From NCBI RefSeq assembly GCF_014698475.1, contig NZ_JACJTB010000009.1, forward strand, positions 1 through 64,000: a stretch of DNA of 64,000 nt, read 5' to 3'. The notes beneath the pieces were generated by a model. That model saw nothing but the letters and a program-made list of their open reading frames with translations. It had not been told where the DNA came from and did no database searches. Position numbers and translations under genes: made by a program. Below are positions 34,809 to 42,996 of this stretch, one piece after another; position 1 is the stretch's first letter; every line of letters starts with the position of its first letter. Source of the stretch: Nostoc spongiaeforme FACHB-130 (GTDB lineage: Bacteria; Cyanobacteriota; Cyanobacteriia; Cyanobacteriales; Nostocaceae).

Positions 34809-36233
34809 ATGCAAAGGATTGATTTTATGCTTGCTATACATAGCATGACAAATACTAATGAGCTTAATCTGCGGTTAGAGTCAACTTTGCAAGAATTACC
34901 TATGTGGGAAATTCAGGTTGAATTAGATTGTCCTGGAGATGAGTTAATTAGACTTTTTAGTCAAGAACCTTTACTTCCAGGCATTATTTTGACTAAAAAC
35001 CAAGGTTTTCGAGGTATGATTTCGCGGCAAAAATTTTTTGAACACATGAGCCGTCCCTATAGTTTTGGATTATTTTCGCGCCGACCCGTTGAAAATTTAT
35101 ATAACTTTCTTCAGCCAGATTTATTGATGATTCCTGGAGAAACGACAGTTGTAGAAGCCACTCAGAAAGCATTACAAAGATCCTTACATATTGCCTATGA
35201 ACCGATTTTAGTAGCAGCTACATCAGGAAAGTATGGTCTTATTGATTTCCATCAATTACTCTTAGCCTATTCTCAAATTTATGCCTTAACTTTAGCTCAT
35301 CTACAGTTTGCGGAGGAACAATCACAACTTGCTAAAGCTGGTTTTCAAGATTTGCAAAATAACTATACTCGTTTATTGCAAAATGAAAAAATGGCAGCAT
35401 TAGGACAATTAGTGGCTGGTATCGCTCACGAAATTAACAATCCTATCAACTTTATTGCAGGCAATCTTGTTCATGCTGTTGGTTACACTCAAGATTTACT
35501 AGAACTAATTTATTTGTATCAACAAAAATATCCAGAACCAGCCAAAAAAATTAAACATAAGATTTCAGATATAGACTTAGAGTATGTTGCATCTGATTTC
35601 CCAAATTTGCTGACATCAATGAAATTAGGGTGCGATCGCATTCAGCAAATCGTCAAATCTTTACGCAATTTTTCTCGACTTGATGAAGCTGAGAAGAAAA
35701 TAGTTGATATTCATGAAGGTATTGATAGTACACTGTTAATTTTATCTAGTCGACTCAAAGAAGAAGTTAACGGACAAAGAATTAGCATTATCAAAGAATA
35801 TGGAAAAATTCAGCCAATCGAGTGTTATGCTGGACTACTAAATCAGGTCTTTATGAATATTTTGTCTAATGCTATTGATGCACTACAAGAGGCAATTGTC
35901 AAAAATTCAGAATTAAATCATCACAATTCCGGTTTATTAAACAAACCAGCTATTTGGATTCGTACAGAATTGACTGATGATCACCAAGTAAAGATTCAGA
36001 TAATTGATAATGGTACAGGGATTCCTGAAGAAATTCAAAAACATTTATTCGACCCATTTTTTACGACTAAACCAGTTGGTAAAGGTACAGGGTTAGGATT
36101 ATCGATTAGCTACCAAATTGTTGTTGAAAAACATGGTGGAGAATTACAGTGTTTATCTACTGTAGGTAAAGGAACTGAGTTTATCATTCAAATCCCTGTA
36201 AGATTCTCATCAGATTTGGGACATAACATATAG
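34809..36233 (+). CDS. Sensor histidine kinase with a CBS-like N-terminal domain
   Basis: This 474-residue protein has an N-terminal segment (about 30-165) resembling paired CBS/DRTGG modules (DELIRLFSQEPLLPGIILTK, FLQPDLLMIPGETTVVEATQ) with no transmembrane helix. A HisKA domain carries AHEINNPINFIAGN (His207), and an HATPase follows (NQVFMNILSNAIDAL, DNGTGIPEEI, GKGTGLGLSIS). It is a cytoplasmic hybrid-type cyanobacterial kinase with no adjacent response regulator. Its kinase half is closely related to that of the kinase at 58365-60158 (same spacing and motifs such as DIHEGIDSTLLIL). A downstream ATG (34827 or 34845) may be the start. Confidence 0.87.
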   Translation: MQRIDFMLAIHSMTNTNELNLRLESTLQELPMWEIQVELDCPGDELIRLFSQEPLLPGIILTKNQGFRGMISRQKFFEHMSRPYSFGLFSRRPVENLYNFLQPDLLMIPGETTVVEATQKALQRSLHIAYEPILVAATSGKYGLIDFHQLLLAYSQIYALTLAHLQFAEEQSQLAKAGFQDLQNNYTRLLQNEKMAALGQLVAGIAHEINNPINFIAGNLVHAVGYTQDLLELIYLYQQKYPEPAKKIKHKISDIDLEYVASDFPNLLTSMKLGCDRIQQIVKSLRNFSRLDEAEKKIVDIHEGIDSTLLILSSRLKEEVNGQRISIIKEYGKIQPIECYAGLLNQVFMNILSNAIDALQEAIVKNSELNHHNSGLLNKPAIWIRTELTDDHQVKIQIIDNGTGIPEEIQKHLFDPFFTTKPVGKGTGLGLSISYQIVVEKHGGELQCLSTVGKGTEFIIQIPVRFSSDLGHNI

Positions 36234-36259
36234 TAGTAGTAAATTATTCGTGAATAAAA

Positions 36260-36292
36260 ATATCCCTGACTGCTCAAATAAGTCGGGGATAT
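36260..36292 (+). terminator. Hairpin after the histidine kinase gene
   Basis: ATATCCCTGACT and AGTCGGGGATAT pair over 12 positions (one G-U) with a 9-nt loop, 27 bp after the stop codon. A second small stem CTCTCAATTTTGAGA follows. There is no clear U-tract, but position and strength suit a terminator. Confidence 0.55.
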
Positions 36293-36493
36293 AAAGCTCT
36301 CAATTTTGAGAATTACTATAGTATTTCTATTTTTGAAGAATAATTCAGAAGTAGATGTCTATGGGTGGATTTATGTCTAAGTTATTTCTGATTTTTACCT
36401 CCAATATACTTGCCAATCTTAATCAAATCATGGCAGTATAACTCTGCACGTACTCATCACAGTAGTAATATTTGTTCTTTTGAAAGAAATTTT

Positions 36494-36949
36494 ATGAGCA
36501 AAAAATTGAAAGTAAGCCTTGTCGTGCTTGCAGCTTTGGGAAATTTGGCTTTGCCATTGATGGCTAGGGCTAGTTTTAACGGTAATCTCACTGTAGAAAT
36601 TGATGGCTTAAAAAATACAGAGGGGCAAGTTTGCGCCAGTATATTTGCCAGTAGTCAAGGATTTCCGAGCGATCGCGATCGGGTTTTAGAAAGACAATGT
36701 ACTAAAATCACAGAAAAATCTGTCACCATCACTTTTAGCAACTTAAAAGCAGGTAACTACGCCGTCGCTGTCATGCACGATGAAAACAACGACTTCACCG
36801 TAAATCGTAGTGACATAGGTTTTCCCCTGGAAGGTTTTGGATTTTCGCAAAACCCCGAAATTCGTAGCCGAGCGCCCAAATTTGACGAAGCTGCGGTTCT
36901 CGTTGCAGGAGCAAATACAGATATCAAAATTCATCTAAAATATTTATAA
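36494..36949 (+). CDS. DUF2141 secreted protein
   Basis: A 151-residue protein starting MSKKLKVSLVVLAALGNLAL with a signal peptide ending near ARAS. The DUF2141 beta-domain follows: NLTVEIDGLKNTEGQVCASI, FSNLKAGNYAVAVMHDENND, GIGFPLEGFGFS-type sequence and a terminal IKIHLKYL. DUF2141 proteins are exported and of unknown function. The two cysteines (QVCASI, RQCTKI) could pair. Its stop overlaps the convergent HEAT-repeat gene by 6 bp. Confidence 0.8.
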   Translation: MSKKLKVSLVVLAALGNLALPLMARASFNGNLTVEIDGLKNTEGQVCASIFASSQGFPSDRDRVLERQCTKITEKSVTITFSNLKAGNYAVAVMHDENNDFTVNRSDIGFPLEGFGFSQNPEIRSRAPKFDEAAVLVAGANTDIKIHLKYL

Positions 36950-38113
36950 GCCTGATTTCCCAGAATCTTTTGGAACATCTTCTGGTAGATTTGGTTGAAC
37001 TGCCAAACCACGCATTCGCTTCATCTGAGTTAACGCATACTTCGCGGTTGCTTGCACTTCTGCATCTGGATCTTCGAGGGCGTGGCTTAATATCTGACTC
37101 ATTTGCGCCATCGTATCGTAGACACGAGTTAAGTCACGGATGGCGTTTTGTCTTACTTGGGGACTGTCATCTTGCAAAGAGACAGCCAAAGCCCGGTTAA
37201 TTGGTTTAAGAACACGGGTGCTAATTTCGGACAAAGCAGCCAAAATTAAGCTGCGTTGCTGAGAGTCAGCATCAATCATTAAGTCTACTAAAGGTTGAAT
37301 AGCGCGAGAATCTCCTTGTTGTCCTAAGTCCCAAATTGCTTTGCGCCGCTTGGTTGGGTCATTACTGTGTAAATCCTTAATTAATTCATCAACAATATTC
37401 AGCTTGGCGAGACGAGAAGTTTTTTCTACGGGGATAATTTTTGCTGGTAGTGCTGATGTAGTTTCTGGTGTAGTGGTTTCTGGAGTAGCGGTTGTACTTT
37501 CTAACTCTGGTAGCGGTTCGGGAACTGACTCTTCATCTGCTGGACTCAAGGCGGGTAGTGGAGAGTCTTCTGGTAGTTGGGCTTGCTTGGACTGACGCAA
37601 CCTTTTTAAGAAAAACAGCAGTAACCCAAGACTGCCAAAAATTCCCACACCTAGCAACGACCACCAAATAAAATCTTTTTTCTTGGACTTGGCTGGAGGC
37701 TTAGATTGAGTCTCTGGGGTGGGTGATGCCACAATTGGCGAAGTGGGAAACGGATTTTGTGAAACAGTGGCAGATTTCAGACTCATCTGAGTTGTTTGGT
37801 CAGCAACGCCATCTGTTCTTTTTAAAACCTTGGTTTTTTGAAATTGAGATACAGCCAGTTGGGTACTAGAACCGTAAGTTCCATCTATCGCCCCTTTGTA
37901 AAAGCCTAAATCTTGCAATTGAGATTGTAATTTTTGTACTTCCAGCCCCTGACTACCCAATTTCAAAACAGCCTGCTTGGTGGGCTGGGGGGAATTGAAT
38001 TGGGCAATTTTTGGGTATGTAGGGTTAGATGTGGCTGTACTTGGACGGTTGGGGTAAAAACCCAGACTAGTAAACCAGATGAATACCAGGATAGAGGAAG
38101 GACATCGCCTCAT
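36944..38113 (-). CDS. Membrane protein with peptidoglycan-binding domain and HEAT repeats
   Basis: The 389-residue protein has a signal or anchor N-terminus and a PG-binding_1 domain (VLKLGSQGLEVQKLQSQLQD, GTYGSSTQLAVSQFQKTKVL, about 48-110). One transmembrane helix follows (WWSLLGVGIFGSLGLLLFFL, about 150-170), then a Glu/Pro/Thr-rich linker and HEAT/armadillo repeats (about 245-375; DPTKRRKAIWDLGQQGDSRA, DDSPQVRQNAIRDL, DPDAEVQATAKYALTQM). The topology puts the murein-binding part outside and the HEAT part in the cytoplasm. It may link the wall to a cytoplasmic partner. Confidence 0.78.
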   Translation of the reverse strand: MRRCPSSILVFIWFTSLGFYPNRPSTATSNPTYPKIAQFNSPQPTKQAVLKLGSQGLEVQKLQSQLQDLGFYKGAIDGTYGSSTQLAVSQFQKTKVLKRTDGVADQTTQMSLKSATVSQNPFPTSPIVASPTPETQSKPPAKSKKKDFIWWSLLGVGIFGSLGLLLFFLKRLRQSKQAQLPEDSPLPALSPADEESVPEPLPELESTTATPETTTPETTSALPAKIIPVEKTSRLAKLNIVDELIKDLHSNDPTKRRKAIWDLGQQGDSRAIQPLVDLMIDADSQQRSLILAALSEISTRVLKPINRALAVSLQDDSPQVRQNAIRDLTRVYDTMAQMSQILSHALEDPDAEVQATAKYALTQMKRMRGLAVQPNLPEDVPKDSGKSGL

Positions 38114-38249
38114 ATTGCAAGCTTTAGCCTGAAGGTAATTTTGAAATTATCCATACCACAATAGCCTCTATTATGTCTAAATGTTAAGTATGGTTAACAG
38201 ACTTTTGTGATTATTTATTCTTCCCCAGTACTTGAGCTATGTACACAAA

Positions 38250-39320
38250 TTAGGGTAAAGTTTCGGTTTCAGATTCTCTCACCTTGAGAGAAACGGAATT
38301 GAGCTTTTTTGATGATACTTCTAAAACTTGTGGCTGTTGTGTCGTAGTTGTTTCGGTGACATTGAGAGTTTGCTTCTGTCCGGCTAGGTTATCACGCTGA
38401 TTAATGAGATAGATGCTGATTAATGTTAGCGCAACGCCTATCCATTGCAACGGACTGAGAATTTCGGAGAGGAAGAGATTACCAAACAATAGGGCAAAGA
38501 CTGGTGTGAGAAACGTCAAGGAACTGAGGCTAGTTAAACTACCACTAGAAGCAAAATAAAAGAATAAACCATAGGCGATCGCACTACCAAATACTGTGGC
38601 ATATCCCAACGCCAGCCAATCGGGTGTGACAATATTCTGCCATTGCTGAGATTCTGTCACCGCCGAAACGCCCCATAATGGCAAACCCCCAATAATCATG
38701 TGCCAGCCAGTAGCACTTACCGGGTCAGCATAACGTGTCACAAATCTAATTAACACTGTCCCAATAGCCATCGACAGCGCCGCTAACAGCATTAACCATT
38801 CACCACTCGCAAATAAATCTTGCCAATTACCAATGATGATATTTCCTGGCGTACCCAGCCAATGAAAAATCCATTCATCCGGTAAGCCAATTAAGCTAAT
38901 CCCCGTGACTCCTAAACCCAGTCCTAACCATCCCCAAAAACCAATATGTTCTTGAAATAGCCACAGCGATAATAAAGCCACTGCTAAAGGTTGGGAATCA
39001 ATCATCACCGATCCTAACCCGGCACTGGTTCGCACCAAACCCTCTGCTAAAAAGCCTTGGAATAACGTCCCATCAACCAACCCAAATAAAGAAATCCATA
39101 ACCAGGCTTTCCAACCCTGTGGTTGGGGTCTACCCATCAGTGCGGCTGCGACCAAAATTAACACCCCGGCTGGTAACAAGCGCACACCCGCCATGAATAG
39201 TGGTGTAGTGTGGGGGATGACACCTTTCATAGCGACCATTGCTGTTCCCCAGAGGAAAAACGGCGCAATTAACAATAGAGGTGCGAAGGGTAGACGAGAT
39301 GCACTGAGTTTCAGTTGCAT
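38250..39320 (-). CDS. EamA/DMT-family transporter
   Basis: This 356-residue protein has two EamA repeats and ten membrane helices (PFFLWGTAMVAMKGVIPHTT in the first, LMLLAALSMAIGTVLIRFVT and SSLTFLTPVFALLFGNLFLS in the second). A C-terminal cytoplasmic tail is rich in Thr/Gln. The family exports metabolites or amino acids; the substrate is unknown. It is a stand-alone gene. Confidence 0.87.
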   Translation of the reverse strand: MQLKLSASRLPFAPLLLIAPFFLWGTAMVAMKGVIPHTTPLFMAGVRLLPAGVLILVAAALMGRPQPQGWKAWLWISLFGLVDGTLFQGFLAEGLVRTSAGLGSVMIDSQPLAVALLSLWLFQEHIGFWGWLGLGLGVTGISLIGLPDEWIFHWLGTPGNIIIGNWQDLFASGEWLMLLAALSMAIGTVLIRFVTRYADPVSATGWHMIIGGLPLWGVSAVTESQQWQNIVTPDWLALGYATVFGSAIAYGLFFYFASSGSLTSLSSLTFLTPVFALLFGNLFLSEILSPLQWIGVALTLISIYLINQRDNLAGQKQTLNVTETTTTQQPQVLEVSSKKLNSVSLKVRESETETLP

Positions 39321-39419
39321 GGATTTGCTGAGACCTTTAGTTCAGATGAGCAGAGATGGCTTTAACCAATTCTACCCAATTGTGTCTTTTTGTGAAGGAA
39401 ATAATACTTAGGTTTGGTG

Positions 39420-39556
39420 AGTTGGGAGAGAGGGGAGTGTGGGGAGTGTGGGAGGTGTGGGGAGTGTGGGAAGTGTGGGGAGTGTGGGGAGTGTGGGGGG
39501 AAAGATTTCTTCACCATTCGTCCCACATCCCTGGATTTCTCTCCAGAGAGAAATCC
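39420..39556 (+). repeat. Dispersed GTGTGGGGA repeat element, copy 3
   Basis: About seven tandem or near-tandem GTGTGGGRA units (39434-39499), GGGGAAAGATTTCTTCAC, then the hairpin CTGGATTTCTC / GAGAAATCCAG at about 39531-39556. It has the same order as copies 1 and 2. It fills the gap between the EamA and GMC genes. Confidence 0.7.
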
Positions 39557-39589
39557 AGTTTACACCCCTACATCCTGACTCTTGGAGAG

Positions 39590-41131
39590 TCATTTAATTC
39601 TTCCTAATAAATGTTCGCCTACGCGCAAAGCATTAGCCATAATTGTGAGAGATGGGTTAACAGCAGCACTAGAAGGAAAAAAGCTGCCATCAACAACATA
39701 AAGATTATCAATATCGTGGGTACGGCAATTAATATCTAAGACAGAGGTTTGGGGATTTTCACCAAAACGACAAGTACCGCATTGATGACCGACAGCATCT
39801 AAGCTGAGATGTTGAGTGATGTGTAATGAAAAATGCTGACTTTCTGTAGCTTGGTCAAGGGATTTTAAAGTTTTAATCCAGCGTTGAATTAAGCGATTAA
39901 AAGCTATTTGATTGTTATTTTGATAGTTAATCACAATTTTATCGCCTTGCACAGATATCCGATTATTTGCATCAGGTAAATCTTCATTCATTACCCACCA
40001 AGCTAGAGAATGATTCGCTATTTTTTCGGCAACAATATTGGGCATTAATGGCGGCCCATAGGCAATAATTCTATCTTTATGGATGTTACCCAGTGATTGG
40101 ATGCTACCCATTGGATAGGGAAAATCATGTTCGCCCCAATAAAAATCAGTTAGTGCTAAAGTTTTAGGGAAAATTGTTTGGTTTGGTTTTGTGCTTAAAG
40201 TCATAACGACTGCACAATTATGTACCATATAATTTCGCCCTACAAGTTGTGAACTATTAGCTAAACCTTGGGGGTGTTTATCGTTAGCAGATTTGAGTAA
40301 TAATGCGGCAGAATTAATTGCACCTCCAGCCACAATCACAATATTGCCAGAAAAGATTTGCGGCTGTCCTTGAATTTCTGCTTCTACTTTTGTGACTTCT
40401 TGTCCTGATGCGCTAGTGTGTAAGCGAACAACTTTGGCTTGAGTAATTAGTTTGACATTATTATAGGCGATCGCTGGACGCATCCCATTAACTTCCGCAT
40501 CACCTTTAGCATGAACCACGCAGGGAAAACCGTCACAAGTATCACAACGAATGCAAGCACTTAAATGACGGTTGACTTCATTGAGTTTAATGGCAAGAGG
40601 TAAAGAAAATGGATGTAACCCTTGATTTTTTAGCCCTAAATATAGTTCTTGAACATAAGGTTCATGACTAATAGCAGGGAAGGGATAATCACAATTCGTT
40701 GCTGGCTCCGTCGGATCTAAACCGCGCTTTCCATGTACTTCATAAAGTTTTTCTGCTTGGTCGTAATAAGGAGCAAAGTCTTGATATGTTAATGGCCATG
40801 CAGGTGAAATTCCGCCTTGATGAATTACTTCTTCAAAGTCTCTTTCGCGTAATCTAAATAAAGCACCGCCATAAAATTTTGTATTGCCACCTACATAATA
40901 ATGTGCGGCTGGGTTGATGGGTTTATTATTTTGGTCATACCAAATATCGCTAGTACGGTAATAGCTTTTTTGCAATACTTGTTTTGTGTCCCAATTATTC
41001 TTTTCTCTGGGTAAGAAAGTACCTTGTTCTAAAACTAAAATTTTCTTACCGCTAGGGGCTAATTTGTATGCTAAAGTTCCACCACCAGCCCCAGTACCGA
41101 TGATGATAAAATCATAATGATTATTCGACAT
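39590..41131 (-). CDS. GMC-family FAD-dependent oxidoreductase
   Basis: This 513-residue protein has an N-terminal Rossmann motif (IIIGTGAGGGTLAYKLAPSG, ILVLEQGTFLPRE), the FAD segment HYYVGGNTKFYGGALFRLRE and the C-terminal VVDGSFFPSSAAVNPSLTIM. A Cys cluster CIRCDTCDGFPC (about 187-198) is typical of the subgroup with an iron-sulfur-like or structural Cys motif. The active-site His region is VGHQCGTCRFG. It probably oxidises an alcohol or sugar. An SDR gene lies upstream on the same strand, 292 bp away, so both may act on the same alcohol. Confidence 0.85.
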   Translation of the reverse strand: MSNNHYDFIIIGTGAGGGTLAYKLAPSGKKILVLEQGTFLPREKNNWDTKQVLQKSYYRTSDIWYDQNNKPINPAAHYYVGGNTKFYGGALFRLRERDFEEVIHQGGISPAWPLTYQDFAPYYDQAEKLYEVHGKRGLDPTEPATNCDYPFPAISHEPYVQELYLGLKNQGLHPFSLPLAIKLNEVNRHLSACIRCDTCDGFPCVVHAKGDAEVNGMRPAIAYNNVKLITQAKVVRLHTSASGQEVTKVEAEIQGQPQIFSGNIVIVAGGAINSAALLLKSANDKHPQGLANSSQLVGRNYMVHNCAVVMTLSTKPNQTIFPKTLALTDFYWGEHDFPYPMGSIQSLGNIHKDRIIAYGPPLMPNIVAEKIANHSLAWWVMNEDLPDANNRISVQGDKIVINYQNNNQIAFNRLIQRWIKTLKSLDQATESQHFSLHITQHLSLDAVGHQCGTCRFGENPQTSVLDINCRTHDIDNLYVVDGSFFPSSAAVNPSLTIMANALRVGEHLLGRIK

Positions 41132-41213
41132 TGATATCTAAACCTGTTAATTAAATAAGAATGGAGAAGTCAGAATTTAGGAACGATGCCCTGAGCTTGT
41201 TGAAGGGTAACAG

Positions 41214-41300
41214 GACTTACACAAGACTATGAAAAAACGAACCGCAAAGGGCGCAAAGGACACGAAGTTATAAGAATCTGAGAGAGTTATTGCGTAAGTC
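41214..41300. repeat. Short inverted-repeat element (GACTTACRCAA ends)
   Basis: GACTTACACAA and TTGCGTAAGTC (one mismatch) bound an 87-bp segment that contains CGCAAAGGGCGCAAAGG. The CGCAAAGG unit also occurs at 47190-47215. It is a non-coding MITE-like sequence between the GMC and SDR genes. Confidence 0.6.
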
Positions 41301-41423
41301 ATAGGTAAGAGTCTTCACTAATTTAAGACCAGTAAATCTGCGATTTACTATGATGTTTCACCGTTTATTCATCCGACAGTTATATAGGATTTAATTCTGA
41401 CTCCTGACTTCTGAATGCTTTTA

Positions 41424-42239
41424 TCAAATTCGCATTTGCTTTTCAGCACAAGTTTTATTGAGTTTAGTAACACCTATCAATTTAAAAACTAAGTCACCAA
41501 ATTTGGGAAAAAGCTGGAAGTTAGAAAATAAAAGTTTGGAAACAAAGCCATCTAAAATTACTTCGGCTTGATTTTGCTTGATGGCGTTTAAAATTGCGAT
41601 CGCAACCTCTTGTGGTGGCGCAACACGCGCTAAACTAGGCGCAGGAACTCCCAAAGCCGAAAACATCCCCGTTGCAGTATAACCAGGACAAACTACCGAT
41701 ACACCAATATTTGTCTCAGCTAACTCTTGGCGTAAAGCATCAGTCCACATAATCAAACCTGCTTTACTAGCTGAATAAATACTGTTGTATGGCATTCCTT
41801 TTTTACCGGAACCAGAGGCAATATTCACAATATGACCACTATTACGAGCTAACATACTTGGCAAAATCAAGCGTGTTAATTCCATACCTGCAACTAAATT
41901 TGTAGTCAAAGTAGACTGAATATCTTGTAAAGTATAGTCCTGAAATGGTCGATATTTTTCAACAGCAGCGTTATTAATTAAAATATCAATTTGACCTGCG
42001 CTTTGATTAATTTGCTGAATTAAGTCTGGTAATTCTGCTACTTGGCTAATATCAAATTCAATGCCAATTCCTCTACCACCTAAAGCCGCTATTTCTGTAC
42101 AGATTTCATCCAACTTTGCTTGGGAACGAGAAACAGCAATGATTGTCGCTTTCTCTTTTGCTAAAGCACGCGCAATAAATGAACCAATACCGCCAGATGC
42201 TCCGGTTAAGAGTACTGTTTTACCTGCTATTGATGTCAT
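41424..42239 (-). CDS. Short-chain dehydrogenase/reductase
   Basis: A 271-residue classical SDR. The NAD(P) motif is TGASGGIGSFIARAL, with NNAAVEKYRPF and the catalytic Ser-Tyr-Lys in NIASGSGKKGMPYNSIYSASKAG. The C-terminal ~25 residues are polar. The VSRSQAKLDE segment suggests NADPH preference. The substrate is unknown; it may act with the GMC gene next to it. Confidence 0.88.
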   Translation of the reverse strand: MTSIAGKTVLLTGASGGIGSFIARALAKEKATIIAVSRSQAKLDEICTEIAALGGRGIGIEFDISQVAELPDLIQQINQSAGQIDILINNAAVEKYRPFQDYTLQDIQSTLTTNLVAGMELTRLILPSMLARNSGHIVNIASGSGKKGMPYNSIYSASKAGLIMWTDALRQELAETNIGVSVVCPGYTATGMFSALGVPAPSLARVAPPQEVAIAILNAIKQNQAEVILDGFVSKLLFSNFQLFPKFGDLVFKLIGVTKLNKTCAEKQMRI

Positions 42240-42733
42240 ATCAATTCTGAGGAATAAGGTGAATTGTTAAAGTTGTTTGTTTCTATTGAAATGCAGTAGA
42301 TATTTCACCTTGACAACAATTCGGCAATATGAAATCAATTTTTGCAAGCTGATAATTAAAGACTCAATTTTGTTTTATAGAACACTTTTTTCGATGATTA
42401 ATAATGCTGAAATACTAGTTTTTTAGGTTTTAAATGTAGCGCAACCCCTGTTAAATTTTAACTTGAAATGACTTTATACAGGAGATTAATTTTTAATTTA
42501 CTATATTTTAAAAATTGTGATTACAATCTTTATTTTTTCTTTAGAAAATAATTGCGTTGACACATATCTTGCACCTAGCCCCAACGAATGGAATTCGCGG
42601 CTACAAAAACCAAGTCCGCCTAGCCTGCGGCAACAGTAAAGCCGAACGCGGACTAACATCAAATCAAGGACTTTGAACCCGCCTAGGTGGGTTTAGTTTG
42701 TATAGCCTCAGACTTCAGTCTGAGGGCTATGTG
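42240..42733. repeat. Intergenic palindromic repeat region upstream of the SDR gene
   Basis: The first ~340 bp is AT-rich with no gene. From 42588 it holds nested inverted repeats common in Nostocales genomes: GTCCGCCTAGC against GCGGAC, the loop AACCCGCCTAGGTGGGTT (42677-42694), and TAGCCTCAGACT/AGTCTGAGGGCTA (42700-42728). No CDS is supported. Confidence 0.55.
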
Positions 42734-42946
42734 CCAATACGGTTCAGATAAAAAAACAAATCACAACAAAACCAACAAATAATTACTCAACAAAAAACGC
42801 AAGAATAATTTTGGAGGGGGCTTGGGGGACGCAACCGTCCCCCAATCGGGGGTTTGGGGGATTCTCCCCCAAATCTTGCTTATTGTCTGATAGATAGAGC
42901 AGAAATTGAGAAATCAACTCTCATCACCTTAACTGAACCGTATTGG
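42734..42946. mobile_element. 213-bp MITE-like element with 14-bp inverted ends
   Basis: CCAATACGGTTCAG (42734-42747) and CTGAACCGTATTGG (42933-42946) are perfect complements. GGGCTATG occurs at both outer edges. The interior has G/C-tract hairpins (GGGGGACG against CGTCCCCC; TTGGGGGA against TCTCCCCC-type) and no open frame. A partial relative (CCAATACAGTTCAGTTAAGG) is at 57893-57912. Confidence 0.6.
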
Positions 42947-42996
42947 GCTATGCGTTGAAAGTGGATGCACTCGCGCACTCTAACTCTTCAAAACAC

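Noticed and set aside
34560-34841. 93-codon minus-strand frame before the histidine kinase
   Set aside because: No SD, AT-rich composition, and it overlaps the kinase start.
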